Shown here piece after piece: positions 10,150 to 19,427 of a stretch of DNA of 64,000 bases. Positions within the stretch are counted from its first letter, which is position 1; each line of letters starts with the position of its first letter. The DNA comes from Peribacillus simplex NBRC 15720 = DSM 1321 (GTDB taxonomy: Bacteria; Bacillota; Bacilli; Bacillales; DSM-1321). The position numbers were made by a program, and so were the translations under genes. The notes below the pieces were generated by a model. That model ran no database searches. It was given only the letters and a program-made list of their open reading frames with translations, and was not told the origin of the DNA. Where the stretch lies: the NCBI RefSeq assembly GCF_002243645.1, contig NZ_CP017704.1:2209501-2273500 (forward strand), given 5' to 3'.

Positions 10150-10510
10150 TATTTCCACACCTTCCAAAATCACTTTTCGAGAGCTCTTTCAATGCCTCTC
10201 TTTTCTCTTTCTTATGTATCAAGAAACACTGTTTTCCAACTGAATTTTAACATTCAACGATAGGCAGTTCCACAGAAAGTTAGGAATACTCATAATTTGC
10301 AAACAAATGACAATGCCCGCGGGTTCTTGCATCTGCCAGTAAAAATAGTTGACCGCTCATAAATATCAATGATATAAAAAGTGGAAAGAAGAAGTTGTAT
10401 CTTAGTAGTGACCTATTTCCTTTTCAACTTGTTCAATGCTATTACGTCTACTCCATAGGTAGTTATGAATACATGCGGTACGAATTTATCATATCCAAGG
10501 TGGAAAAAGG
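10150..10510. other. Intergenic gap with divergent regulatory space
   Basis: This gap separates the leftward hydrolase from a rightward small gene. Apart from a rightward sigma-A-like promoter near 10349 I see no RNA gene or repeat. The leader between that promoter and the small gene is about 130 bases, without an obvious riboswitch fold. Confidence 0.4.
10349..10378 (+). promoter_or_regulatory. Candidate sigma-A promoter for the 60-residue orphan
   Basis: TTGACC, an 18-base spacer, then TATAAA. The -35 is one base from consensus and the -10 one base from TATAAT. It points right towards the small gene starting at 10511. Confidence 0.45.
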
Positions 10511-10693
10511 ATGAAAATGTTTAAGTTGATTGAAGATGATCCTTCTGCGTATAAGAAGGGAACAAAGTTCTTTTTAATATCACATTCAGAATTCATTGGT
10601 GTGAAAAGTTATGTATTATTGGCTGAAGATTTGAAAGGAAAGATCGAAGTAACGGAAGAGGAATTGAGGAGTAAGTTCGTTTCCATACATTGA
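10511..10693 (+). CDS. Small acidic/basic hypothetical protein, 60 residues
   Basis: I do not recognise this protein. It is probably real: the ATG follows AAGGTGG at 7-8 bases, a sigma-A-like promoter lies upstream, and a bidirectional terminator follows within 40-80 bases. The 60 residues are soluble and charged (begins MKMFKLIEDDPS, ends with EVTEEELRSKF), with no signal peptide, membrane segment or cysteine. It stands alone between the nucleoside hydrolase and the opuA operon, facing the latter. Confidence 0.6.
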   Translation: MKMFKLIEDDPSAYKKGTKFFLISHSEFIGVKSYVLLAEDLKGKIEVTEEELRSKFVSIH

Positions 10694-10731
10694 ATTTCAG
10701 TATTTATAAACCCCAGCGGCCCATTAAAAAT

Positions 10732-10773
10732 AAAAAAAAGAGGGAATTTCATTTCTGAAATCCCCTCGTTTTT
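10732..10773. terminator. Bidirectional terminator between the orphan gene and opuA operon
   Basis: An A8 run, a stem pairing GAGGG/ATTTCA with TGAAAT/CCCTC around TTTC (one mismatch), and a T run. It serves the leftward opuA operon, whose stop is adjacent, and the rightward 60-residue gene. Confidence 0.8.
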
Positions 10774-10774
10774 C

Positions 10775-12502
10775 TTATTTTAAGTCTTCAATCGAATCAA
10801 TATCGACGTAATCCGGTACGACCAGACCAAGCTTTGTTCCTTTTAAGTTTGGTCCAAGGTCAACCATGTCAGCTTTATACTTATTATAGTATTCAAGATG
10901 TGTTCCCGGGAGCCATGCAGCCACCATTGCGTCCGCACTTCCGTTTGCAACGCCGGCAAACATTGGTCCGACTTCAACTTGACTTAATGTTACGTCATAA
11001 CCATTTTGCTCCAGAACCTTGCCAATCACATTTGTGCTGGCAATTTCAGTGTCCCATGCAACATAAACCAGTTTGATTTTTTCACCATTTCCTGATTCAG
11101 CACCTTTGGTCCATTCGGATACTTTGTCTTGATTTTCCTTTATCCATTTTTCTGCTGCTTCTGAAGGAGACATACCTTCAGTAACTTTGACCATTACATC
11201 TTCCATATCTTTAGTATCCCAGAAGAATTGATCAAGAATTTTATAAGCGCCGGGGGCATCTTGCTCGAGGCCTTTTCTGGCAATCGAATTAATATTTTCA
11301 GCCTTGCCGAAGGATTCATTCGGGTCTTCGAGATATTTCAAGTCATATTTCGAGAACATCCAATGCGGTGACCATCCTGTAACGACGATTGGTTCTTTTT
11401 TATCAATTGCTTTTTTCAATTCTGCAACCATCGCTGCCGATGACCCTTCAACCACGTTCCAATCATCCAGCTTATAATCATCTATAGCCGTTTTAGTCAA
11501 CTTCATTATTCCTGCTCCAGGTTCAATTCCGATGATTTCATAATTGGCTTTGGCAGCAAGACTGTTTTCATCCCCGTTCACAGCTTTTTCTTTTGTAAAA
11601 ATACCGAATAATGCTGTACCTACAACGAGTAAAGCCAATATTATAAAAATGATTTTCCTGCTAACGAGATTTTCGTAAGCTGGTTTACGAAGATTTTGCG
11701 TGATACGATCGAGAATGATTGCAATGATTACGATGGATAATCCTGCTTCAAATCCTTGTCCCACATTAATTTGGCTGACAGCCCTGTAGACATCCGCCCC
11801 AAGTCCGGGTGCTCCCACCAATGAGGCTGTAACAACCATGGATAGTGCGAGCATGATACTTTGGTTGACTCCTGCCATAATCGTTGGAGTAGCCAATGGT
11901 ATTTGTACCTTGAATAGCTTTTGGCTGCTGGTTGAACCAAAAGCATCCGATGCCTCGATCAAATCATTAGGCACTTCCTGAATCCCAAGATTGGTCATTC
12001 GGATTGTCGGTGCGATAGCGAAAATGAATGACGCAATAATCCCCGGTACTACCCCTATTCCAAAGAATAAAATCGAAGGAATCAAATAAACGAATGCGGG
12101 CATAGTTTGCATGAAATCCAAGATCGGGGTAACGATCTTACGCACCGTGTTATTTTGGGCACACCATATTCCGATCGGTATCCCGATCACTATCGTTAAG
12201 GCTCCTGACAATATAACGATTGCCAGTGTTTGGATGCTTGATTCCCAATAACCCAGATTATCAATCAATAGTAAGCTGATGAATGTAAATATTCCCAATG
12301 GCCATCTACTTGTATAGGCAACCAGAAGGGTCAGGACTATAATTAAAACGATCGAAGGTCCTGCACTCATTACATCGACCAAGATATTCAATAGACCCTC
12401 GATCACATTTGTTATAAATGTAAATAATCCAGCAAATACAATAGTTATCCAATCCACTAAAGAATCGACCCATGCTCCTAGTGGGATTTTCGGCATATTC
12501 AT
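10775..12502 (-). CDS. Glycine betaine ABC transporter permease fused to substrate-binding domain (OpuABC type)
   Basis: Imports glycine betaine or a related compatible solute with the ATPase upstream. About residues 1-285 are a ProW/OpuAB-like permease with several membrane segments and the coupling loop around SDAFGSTSSQKLFKVQIPLA. After another membrane segment (~286-306) comes a type II binding-protein domain. Its lobes appear in the order NYEIIGIEPGAG...VVTGWSPHWMF, then LVYVAWDTEIA...GLVVPDYVDIDSIEDL, which is permuted relative to stand-alone OpuAC as I recall it. The start is ATG at 12502, 4 bases after the ATPase stop and 11 bases after GGAGAG; a frame-open ATG at 12526 would overlap the ATPase gene. 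In B. subtilis the binding protein is a separate lipoprotein. Confidence 0.9.
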   Translation of the reverse strand: MNMPKIPLGAWVDSLVDWITIVFAGLFTFITNVIEGLLNILVDVMSAGPSIVLIIVLTLLVAYTSRWPLGIFTFISLLLIDNLGYWESSIQTLAIVILSGALTIVIGIPIGIWCAQNNTVRKIVTPILDFMQTMPAFVYLIPSILFFGIGVVPGIIASFIFAIAPTIRMTNLGIQEVPNDLIEASDAFGSTSSQKLFKVQIPLATPTIMAGVNQSIMLALSMVVTASLVGAPGLGADVYRAVSQINVGQGFEAGLSIVIIAIILDRITQNLRKPAYENLVSRKIIFIILALLVVGTALFGIFTKEKAVNGDENSLAAKANYEIIGIEPGAGIMKLTKTAIDDYKLDDWNVVEGSSAAMVAELKKAIDKKEPIVVTGWSPHWMFSKYDLKYLEDPNESFGKAENINSIARKGLEQDAPGAYKILDQFFWDTKDMEDVMVKVTEGMSPSEAAEKWIKENQDKVSEWTKGAESGNGEKIKLVYVAWDTEIASTNVIGKVLEQNGYDVTLSQVEVGPMFAGVANGSADAMVAAWLPGTHLEYYNKYKADMVDLGPNLKGTKLGLVVPDYVDIDSIEDLK

Positions 12503-12506
12503 TGAA

Positions 12507-13715
12507 TTATTCACTCTCCATTTCATTCAAGGAATCTTTATTTCCTGCCAAAGCACCGATAACGGCACCGCGAAGAAGAATTCCTTTAATTCTTTTCTGA
12601 TCATCGATGACTGATATTGGCAAGCTTGAAGTCGCCATCACATCCATGAGGTTTCCAAGTAATTCATCCTCTTTTACAGTTGGGATATCGGTTGACATCA
12701 CTTCAGAGATCGATTGGTTATTGCTCATTGCCTGACGAGCCTGTTCAGCAGTCACGGCCCCCAATAACTTCTGCTTTCTATCCACAACAAAAATGCTGGA
12801 ATACCCTTGTTTGCGCATGATTTCCAAGGCAACCCTCGGACCTCTGTCCACCGCGATCTTCTCTGGGCGTATCATCACATGAGATGCTGTCAATACTTTT
12901 GATAGATCAACATCTTCCACAAACTTCTCGACGAATTCATTGGCTGGATTCATCATGATTTGTTCAGGGGTTCCCAATTGTATTACACTTCCATCTTTCA
13001 TTAGGGCAATTCTATCCCCGATTCTTAATGCTTCATCAAGATCATGGGTAATGAAAATGATCGTTTTTTTGTACTGATCTTGGATTTGAATCAGTTCATC
13101 CTGCATATCCTTACGAATCAATGGATCAAGGGCACTGAAGGCTTCATCCATCAATAGGATATCCGTATCACTTGCGAGTGCGCGGGCTAACCCAACCCTT
13201 TGCTGCATTCCACCGCTAAGCTGTGATGGCAGCTGATTTTCGTAGCCTTTCAATCCAACGGCCTCAAGAGCCTTCATCGCATTTTCATGACGTTTTGCTG
13301 GATCCACTTTTTGAATTTCGAGCCCAAATTCAGCGTTTTCCAATATCGTTTTATGCGGAAATAAAGCAAAGTTCTGAAATACCATGCTTATTTTCTTTTG
13401 TCTGACTTCCCTTAACCTGGCAGCGTTCATCTTCACGATATCTTCATCATCAATTAAGATTTCACCCAAAGTGGGATCGATCAAACGATTGAACATGCGG
13501 ATCAAAGTGGATTTCCCGCTTCCTGATAGGCCCATGATGACAAAAATCTCGCCGGGATAAATCTCGAAATTAACATTATTCACTCCGACCGTTTGTCCCG
13601 TTTCTTTCAATATTTCTTTTTTCGATTTGCCTTGCTTCAATAAGTCTGTTGCTGCTTTTGGAGATTTGCCAAAAATTTTCGAGACATTTCTGACTTCTAC
13701 ATACGGCTTCATCAA
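12507..13715 (-). CDS. opuAA: Glycine betaine ABC transporter ATPase with CBS domains
   Basis: Energy-coupling subunit of the osmoprotectant importer. Walker A GLSGSGKST, signature LSGGMQQRVGLARAL and Walker B ILLMDEAFSALDPL are all present. The ~120 C-terminal residues form a CBS pair, which in OpuA-type transporters senses ionic strength or nucleotides to gate transport. Its length (402 residues) is close to B. subtilis OpuAA. It is the first gene of a two-gene operon; the next gene begins 4 bases after its stop. Confidence 0.94.
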   Translation of the reverse strand: MMKPYVEVRNVSKIFGKSPKAATDLLKQGKSKKEILKETGQTVGVNNVNFEIYPGEIFVIMGLSGSGKSTLIRMFNRLIDPTLGEILIDDEDIVKMNAARLREVRQKKISMVFQNFALFPHKTILENAEFGLEIQKVDPAKRHENAMKALEAVGLKGYENQLPSQLSGGMQQRVGLARALASDTDILLMDEAFSALDPLIRKDMQDELIQIQDQYKKTIIFITHDLDEALRIGDRIALMKDGSVIQLGTPEQIMMNPANEFVEKFVEDVDLSKVLTASHVMIRPEKIAVDRGPRVALEIMRKQGYSSIFVVDRKQKLLGAVTAEQARQAMSNNQSISEVMSTDIPTVKEDELLGNLMDVMATSSLPISVIDDQKRIKGILLRGAVIGALAGNKDSLNEMESE

Positions 13716-13990
13716 GTCACCTCATTCTAATAGTTGCCCATATGATATTCAGTTTTGCTGAATTCCCCCATTTTATGCGAGTGATGATTATTAATGCACA
13801 AGTATCTTTAAATAACCGAAATTAACAAAGCTATTCTACCCCATTACTTTTTCTTCAAAAAAAAGCGGAAGTGACACTTATTCAGTGGCTCAGGGCATAA
13901 CGTGCATAAAAAATAATCTATATTTATTATTCCCAAGAAGTAATTCTTTACTTGGATTATATTATGTGTGATAAATTGAGCATTTCAAGT

Positions 13991-14131
13991 AGGAAAAAAG
14001 AGGTGCAATCACAACTGAGGAAACTAGCAGGCACAACATATACCAACTGTAATATAAACGATTTCCACTTAGAGTTTTGTCCAGATGGTGGACTTACGAC
14101 TACCCTCTAAAGTACTTCATTTCCTTAACCA
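13991..14131. repeat. Diverged direct repeat, copy 1
   Basis: About 140 bases, recurring at 14220-14363. Shared blocks include AAAGAGGTGCAAT, AACTGAGGAAACTA, GCATATACCAACTG-like text, TTAGAGTTTTGT and TAAAGTACTTCATT. Copy 1 has one extra base after GTGCAAT, so a shared reading frame is not kept. Confidence 0.8.
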
Positions 14132-14219
14132 GGTGGAATGATACTTGCAGTGCAGTATAACACCAAAACGCATAGAAATATGATTATGGGATTCCCAATG
14201 TGTCTAATTTGAGCTTTGC

Positions 14220-14363
14220 AGGGAAAAGAGGTGCAATACAACTGAGGAAACTAACAGGCACAGCATATACCAACTGAAATATAATGGTTTTTTATTTTAG
14301 AGTTTTGTTCAGTCCAACCACACTGACTGAACCTGTATCCCTAAAGTACTTCATTACCTTAAC
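14220..14363. repeat. Diverged direct repeat, copy 2
   Basis: Second copy of the repeat at 13991-14131, same orientation, centre-to-centre distance about 230 bases. Similarity is high at both ends and lower in the middle. It could be a duplicated regulatory region or the remains of a duplicated mobile or coding element. Confidence 0.8.
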
Positions 14364-14691
14364 AAAGAATGAATATAAGTTCAAATGATGTGGGACGGAA
14401 TTCTTGCCTAAAAAGCCCATTTACGCCATCGATTCTAAAGGTTCCCGAAGACTCTAAAAACGTTGATATACCAACACTTTGGCTTCCTATAATCATAAAC
14501 GCCCATCATCCGCCACAAATTTTTTTGATTTTTTTTAAATACCTAAATGATCCAAAAAAAGGGAAAAGCGATTTTTAGTCCTAAATAACGGGTAAATTTA
14601 AGCGGTTCCGGATCTGGCAAAATTGGAATTTCATACTTTTTTTATTGGTTATGTTTTATGCAGACATACATGAAAATATGTCACATTTACA

Positions 14692-14728
14692 GAAAAAAAC
14701 CTTGAAACAACTATTTCATTTCAAGGTT
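14692..14728 (-). terminator. Terminator of the amino-acid permease gene
   Basis: Leftward stem CCTTGAAA with TTTCAAGG, 11-base loop, followed by a T7 run, 22 bases after the permease stop. Confidence 0.85.
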
Positions 14729-14749
14729 AATGTTTATTATCGATACATC

Positions 14750-16240
14750 CTAATTGGCATTCCTATGTTCATCAAAATCAATTTGGCATTCCTCTAGCGG
14801 AATTACTTTTGTTTTCTTAATGAACTTATAACCTAGCCACATTACCAGAAAGAATGGGATGCCAAGATAGGCAGCGAACACACCAGCCCAGTTAATGTCA
14901 TCGCCAATAAAGGCCTGATAGTTTTGCGCCAATAAAACGAAAAAACAAAGAGCAAAGGAAAATATCGGTCCGAAAGGAAACCACTTTGACTTATAGGGAA
15001 GATCGTCCAGTGAATACCCTTGAGCAATATAAGCTTTTCTAAATCTGTAATGGCTTGCCGCTATACCCAGCCAAAATATAAATCCAGTGACTCCAACCGC
15101 ATTCATAAGCCAAATATAAATAACTCCATCACCAAAAATGGAAGCAAAAAAGGCCAACATCCCTACAAGTGAAGTGATAACCAGTCCCCAAATGGGAACG
15201 CCGCGCTTGTTAAGCTTCCCAAAAATACGCGGTGCCAGCCCTTCGTTTGCCATTGAGTACAACATTCGGCTTGTCACGTAAAGACTTGAATTACCAGCGG
15301 ATAATACAGCCGTCAAAATGATGGCGTTCATCACGGATGCAGCAAATGCCAGTCCCACTTTTTCAAACACCATCGTAAACGGGCTAACCATGATCGTGTG
15401 TCCCTGTAGACTGCCATTCGTATAAGGAACGATCAATCCAATTACAAGTATGGCTAGGATGTAAAAAAGGAAGATTCTCCAAAAGATACTGCGAACTGCA
15501 CGAGGTACATTTTTTGCCGGGTTTTCACTTTCACCCGCTGCCACACCGACTATTTCAGTACCTTGAAAAGAAAATCCAGCAGCAATGAAAATACCCAATG
15601 TTGCCAAAAAACCACCGGCAAACGGAGCGTCACCAACTGTGAAGTTTTTAAAGCCGATTGCCTCTCCGTTCATGATCCCAAATATCATCAATATTCCGAC
15701 AACGATAAAAATGATGATGGTTGCCACTTTAATGAGGGAAAACCAATATTCCCCTTCTCCATACCCTTTAACAGATACGTAATTCAATAAGAATATCAAT
15801 ACTAAAAACAAAGAACTCCATAAAAATGACGGACTGTTCGGAAACCAAAACTTCATTACCATCGTTGCGGCAGATAGTTCCGCGGCAAGAGTCATCGCCC
15901 AAGTGAACCAATAGTTCCAACCAAGCGCAAACCCTAATGCCGGGTCGATGAAGCGCGTAGCATAGGTACTGAAAGCTCCGCTGACTGGCATGAATGAGGC
16001 CAGTTCTCCGAGGCTTGTCATAATAAAATAAACCATTATACCAATTACGGCGTAAGCGACCAAAGCACCGCCAGGCCCTGCAGAGTGAATGGCCGGTCCG
16101 CTTCCGAGAAACAGCCCTGTTCCAATTGCACCGCCCAGCGAAATCATCGTAAGATGGCGCGCTTTTAGCTTTCTTTGTAAAGTATTTGATGGCTGGTTTT
16201 GTTCATTTATGACAGGTGGTTGCAATTGCCGATTTTCCAA
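14750..16240 (-). CDS. APC-family amino-acid permease
   Basis: Proton-coupled uptake of an amino acid. The 496 residues contain about twelve membrane segments and the APC signature region GGAIGTGLFLGSG near the N-terminus, with GELASFMPVSGAFSTYATRF shortly after, as in the LysP/RocE/HutM group. Translation starts at a TTG at 16240 with GGAGGGG 8 bases ahead. It follows hutH at 230 bases with no clear terminator between them, so histidine is an attractive substrate, but lysine or another amino acid cannot be excluded. A weak inverted repeat (TAGGCTTA/TAAGCCTA, 16407-16443) in the gap lacks a leftward T tract. Confidence 0.87.
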   Translation of the reverse strand: MENRQLQPPVINEQNQPSNTLQRKLKARHLTMISLGGAIGTGLFLGSGPAIHSAGPGGALVAYAVIGIMVYFIMTSLGELASFMPVSGAFSTYATRFIDPALGFALGWNYWFTWAMTLAAELSAATMVMKFWFPNSPSFLWSSLFLVLIFLLNYVSVKGYGEGEYWFSLIKVATIIIFIVVGILMIFGIMNGEAIGFKNFTVGDAPFAGGFLATLGIFIAAGFSFQGTEIVGVAAGESENPAKNVPRAVRSIFWRIFLFYILAILVIGLIVPYTNGSLQGHTIMVSPFTMVFEKVGLAFAASVMNAIILTAVLSAGNSSLYVTSRMLYSMANEGLAPRIFGKLNKRGVPIWGLVITSLVGMLAFFASIFGDGVIYIWLMNAVGVTGFIFWLGIAASHYRFRKAYIAQGYSLDDLPYKSKWFPFGPIFSFALCFFVLLAQNYQAFIGDDINWAGVFAAYLGIPFFLVMWLGYKFIKKTKVIPLEECQIDFDEHRNAN

Positions 16241-16473
16241 ATTAGATTCCCCTCCAAAAATGCATATTTAATCTAGCACGAATAGGTAAAGTCGATCATT
16301 CCATCAATAGTCGTTTCCTGTATTTATTACTATTTCTAGGTCATATTCTCTAATGCTGAGACCGTTTTTGGATTCTGGGATCTATGTAGCATTTACATAA
16401 AGATGCTAGGCTTAAAAACCCATGTCAAAGGTCTATAAGCCTATTTTAAGATTCGGATATTCCGCACTTCCTA

Positions 16474-17991
16474 TTATGCGGTAGGTAAACTCCTATGAAT
16501 GAATGAATTCCAATCGATTTGATTTAACCAGCTTGCCGTAGCTTCAATATCTTTTGAAAAGATACGATCTTGTGTAATGCTTGGAATGAGCTTTCTTGCT
16601 TCCGTATAAAACTCTTTTGTAAACGGAGCCATCAATTCTATTCCACGGTATTCCACCGCTTGTAAGGCACAAATGAGCTCAATCGCCAAAACGCGGCGAA
16701 CGTTTTGAATGATTTGATGTGCGTGTCGGGACCCAATCGTTCCCATGCTTACATGATCTTCCTGGTTCGCTGAAGATGGAATGGAATCAACACTTGCAGG
16801 ATGTGCGAGTGTTTTATTCTCAGAGACGAGTGAAGCTGCACAATATTGCATGATCATCGCTCCCGACTGCAAGCCAGGTGACGGACTTAAGAATGGCGGT
16901 AAATCATTCAGCTGAGGATTGACGAGTCGCTCAATGCGGCGCTCTGAAATGTTCGCAAGCTCGGCAACAGCGATTTTCATGAAGTCCATCGCAAATGCAA
17001 TCGGCTGGCCATGGAAGTTACCCCCTGAAATAACCTTTTCCCCATCGTCAAAAATAAGCGGATTATCCGTCGCAGCATTCATTTCGATCTCCAATTTCTC
17101 TTTTACATAATCAAGAGTTTGCCATGATGCACCATGCACTTGCGGGATGCAGCGGAGCGAATAAGCATCCTGTACCCGCAGTTCTCCTTGCTTGGTGATG
17201 AGCTGGCTGCCGCTGATCATGCGACGAATCCGTTCCGCGACCTCTGTTTGCTGGCGGTAACCGCGTGCTAGATGAACATCCTGATCAAAGGCATCTTCAA
17301 TGCCGCGTAATCCTTCTAAAGTCAGTGAAGCAATCGCTTCAGTTTGATGGGCCAGCTGTTCAGCTTCAATGTAATTTACGAGGCCCATCCCCGTCATGGC
17401 CTGTGTTCCGTTAATTAATGCAAGACCTTCTTTTGCTTTAAGTGTCACTGGAAGAATGCCTTCCTTCGATAAAGCTACGATGGCCTCCATTCGCTCTCCT
17501 TTATAAAACACTTCCCCTTCTCCCATCAATACTAGCGCCAAATGGGAAAGCGGCGCCAAGTCCCCACTTGCCCCAAGAGAACCTTGCTGAGGGATGACCG
17601 GGTGGATATGAGCATTCAAAAGATCGATCAAACGTTCAATGACAACAGGACGGACACCGGAAAACCCTTTTAATAGTGCATTGGCACGGAGAAGGACCAT
17701 TGCTCTCGAAACCACCTCAGGAAACGGCTCCCCGACTCCGCATGCATGAGAATGAATCAAATTCCACTGTAGCTGCTCTGCGTCCTCTGCATCAATCAAA
17801 ACATCGCTGAACTTTCCAAAACCTGTTGTGATACCATAGATGACCTTCTTTTGTTTCACGATATTTTCAACCGCTTCCCGGCTTTTCTCAACTTTCTTAA
17901 CACTCTCAGCAGAAGCCGTGACAAATGCCTCCCCATACAATACTTTTTTCGCTTCTTCAATCGTTAAAGTTTGGCCCGTTAACATAATCAT
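16474..17991 (-). CDS. hutH: Histidine ammonia-lyase
   Basis: Deaminates L-histidine to urocanate, the first step of histidine degradation. The 505 residues carry [10 protein letters not shown], whose Ala-Ser-Gly cyclises to the MIO electrophile, and [10 protein letters not shown] near the N-terminus. Start: AGGGGTG lies 6 bases before the ATG at 17991. It is controlled by the HutP attenuator immediately upstream. The later genes hutU, hutI and hutG do not follow here; a permease does, so the rest of the pathway would have to be encoded elsewhere or be absent. Confidence 0.97.
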   Translation of the reverse strand: MIMLTGQTLTIEEAKKVLYGEAFVTASAESVKKVEKSREAVENIVKQKKVIYGITTGFGKFSDVLIDAEDAEQLQWNLIHSHACGVGEPFPEVVSRAMVLLRANALLKGFSGVRPVVIERLIDLLNAHIHPVIPQQGSLGASGDLAPLSHLALVLMGEGEVFYKGERMEAIVALSKEGILPVTLKAKEGLALINGTQAMTGMGLVNYIEAEQLAHQTEAIASLTLEGLRGIEDAFDQDVHLARGYRQQTEVAERIRRMISGSQLITKQGELRVQDAYSLRCIPQVHGASWQTLDYVKEKLEIEMNAATDNPLIFDDGEKVISGGNFHGQPIAFAMDFMKIAVAELANISERRIERLVNPQLNDLPPFLSPSPGLQSGAMIMQYCAASLVSENKTLAHPASVDSIPSSANQEDHVSMGTIGSRHAHQIIQNVRRVLAIELICALQAVEYRGIELMAPFTKEFYTEARKLIPSITQDRIFSKDIEATASWLNQIDWNSFIHRSLPTA

Positions 17992-18015
17992 TTCCTACAC
18001 CCCTATTCTTTTTTT

Positions 18016-18090
18016 AAACAAACAAAAGGAGGCCATATTGACAGACTTATCCAGTCTTTCAATACAGCCCCCTAATTTACTAAATAACTA
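18016..18090 (-). promoter_or_regulatory. HutP-dependent attenuator (HutP-binding triplets plus terminator)
   Basis: In the hutP-hutH gap the leftward transcript carries three UAG triplets at 18090-18088, 18082-18080 and 18074-18072, each exactly 8 bases apart (5-base spacers). They lead directly into a 20-bp stem with one A/G mismatch and several G-U pairs (arms 18072-18053 and 18047-18028, loop GGATA), then a T-rich tail. HutP bound to histidine and Mg is known to bind NAG triplet arrays and open such a terminator. The strong stem and regular triplets match that mechanism. Confidence 0.88.
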
Positions 18091-18105
18091 TAGGCTTTTA
18101 ATTAT

Positions 18106-18555
18106 TTAAATGTGGTTAATTCCCAAGCCAACGGCTTCATGTTCAAATCCCCGAACCGGTGCTCCAATCGTTCCATACACGGCGACTGCAATCCATTCAC
18201 CTTCGTCCCCGCTTTTAAACGGCCTACCCCGAACGATTGCAAACCGAAGGCCTGCAGTCCTCAAAAGACCGCCAAGCTCGACTTGGCCTCGTGTCACGCC
18301 TTGGAGTGCTTCGATGATCGCATGATACAGCGCATGCATTTCACGATACATATCGGGATTGACTAATCCAAGTCTTTTCGCTGATGTCTCAATGGCCGCA
18401 ACTATTTTCTGCAGCTCCATTGAACCGACTTTACCTTTTCCATAAAGCCAATCCATCCGCTTTAGATCATTCGTCAATATGACTTCTTCCTCTTCGTCCG
18501 CAAACGCGTACATGATTGCATGGCGCCCGATTCTTCTGTCGAATTCCTTTGTCAT
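18106..18555 (-). CDS. hutP: Histidine-utilisation antiterminator HutP
   Basis: RNA-binding antiterminator that, with L-histidine and Mg, allows transcription into hutH. I start at the ATG at 18555, which has AGAGGT upstream and gives 149 residues beginning [11 protein letters not shown], like the B. subtilis protein (148). Conserved blocks include [43 protein letters not shown] and the C-terminal GLGINHI. An upstream in-frame ATG at 18588 lacks a ribosome site. It is the first gene of the hut transcript. Confidence 0.95.
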   Translation of the reverse strand: MTKEFDRRIGRHAIMYAFADEEEEVILTNDLKRMDWLYGKGKVGSMELQKIVAAIETSAKRLGLVNPDMYREMHALYHAIIEALQGVTRGQVELGGLLRTAGLRFAIVRGRPFKSGDEGEWIAVAVYGTIGAPVRGFEHEAVGLGINHI

Positions 18556-18603
18556 GCAGGTACCTCTTTTACAATTTTCTAAATACACTAATAACTAAAT
18601 ATC

Positions 18604-18633
18604 ATTGTAAGCGGATACAAGCTATTCGGTCAA
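18604..18633 (-). promoter_or_regulatory. hutP promoter (sigma-A) overlapped by a cre site
   Basis: Leftward TTGACC, 18-base spacer, TACAAT. A cre-like sequence TGTAAGCGGATACA (18606-18619; one mismatch to TGWAANCGNTNWCA) covers the -10 and part of the spacer, so CcpA would block polymerase. Catabolite repression of hut by CcpA is established in B. subtilis. Confidence 0.72.
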
Positions 18634-18737
18634 CATATTTTTTAAAATATTTCTTTTTGGGGATGATTTATAACACTCCAATCCTGCTTTCTACCGTAAA
18701 GCCCTCATTAATATCCTTTAAAAATCACCCATAATGC

Positions 18738-18781
18738 AAAAAAGCCCATTCTCATAAACGTCCTGGAAAATGGGCTTTTTT
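18738..18781. terminator. Terminator after the FecCD remnant
   Basis: AAAAAGCCCATT pairs with AATGGGCTTTTT around an 18-base loop, with A and T runs on both sides, so it can act in both directions. It lies 30 bases beyond the remnant's stop. Confidence 0.85.
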
Positions 18782-18811
18782 CTGAAATTTTTCTATACTT
18801 CTCCGTATATA

Positions 18812-19411
18812 TTAAATGTTTTTCACGAGTAAATAGATAAAATACGGCGCTCCTAAAATCGAAACGATAATCCCCACTGGCAATTCCATTGGGGCCATGA
18901 TGACTCTTCCTAAAGTATCGGCAGATAACAGCAATAATGAACCTAAGATTGCAGTCAGTGGAAGTAGTTTTGCATGTCTCGCCCCCACTAATCTCCTGGC
19001 TATATGCGGTGCAATCAGGCCTAAAAACGTAATGCCTCCGCCCACCGAAACGCATACACCTGCCAATGCGACTGAAATCAGCAGTAAAAGCCTGCGTTCC
19101 TTTTCTATCTGCACACCAACTCCAATGGCAATCGAGTCACCTAAGCGCAAAACATCCAATACTTTGGATTTATAAATCGCTAAAGGTATCAATAAGACCA
19201 ACCACGGTAATAACGCCCATACAAAAGTCCAATTTGTCCCCCAGATCGTCCCGGATAACCAGATTAATGCCTTCATGAAATTGTTCGGTTCCATTTTCAT
19301 CTGGAAGATGACCAGACCTGCACCGAATGCTGCATTAATTCCTATGCCTACCAATAATAGTCTCGCAGGCGTCACCTGCCCTTTCCCGACACAAATGGGA
19401 GGTCTTTCACT
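18812..19411 (-). pseudogene. FecCD-family iron-siderophore permease, C-terminal fragment
   Basis: The frame encodes only the second half of a FecCD ABC permease: TPARLLLVGIG, the conserved GGGITFLGLIAPHIARRLVG coupling region and the final GAPYFIYLLVK. A full member has about 330 residues; fewer than 200 remain. The first possible start (GTG 19375) falls inside a transmembrane region, homology extends a little further back to about 19385, and a stop precedes it at about 19410. The N-terminal half has been replaced by the end of the AmiE-like gene 17 bases away. No ATPase or binding protein is nearby, so the fragment is very unlikely to function. The preserved terminator suggests a deletion event. 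Confidence 0.85.
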
Positions 19412-19427
19412 TTATGGAGATATACAA

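Larger units (their letters stand above)
13716..14692. other. About 1 kb non-coding region upstream of opuA
   Basis: This region carries a diverged direct repeat (separate entries) and no convincing gene. A short rightward frame at 14369-14578 has no ribosome-binding site and lies partly over the repeat. The opuA promoter(s) must lie here, but I could not single out one. Confidence 0.5.

Noticed and set aside
14369-14578. Rightward 69-codon frame
   Set aside because: No ribosome site, overlaps the diverged repeat and has low-complexity T-rich end; no protein-like pattern.
16407-16443. Inverted repeat TAGGCTTA / TAAGCCTA between hutH and the permease
   Set aside because: No leftward T tract and long loop; not supported as a terminator.
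18708-19055. Leftward 115-codon frame over the FecCD remnant
   Set aside because: It is a different phase of the same DNA; the FecCD homology is in the other frame.
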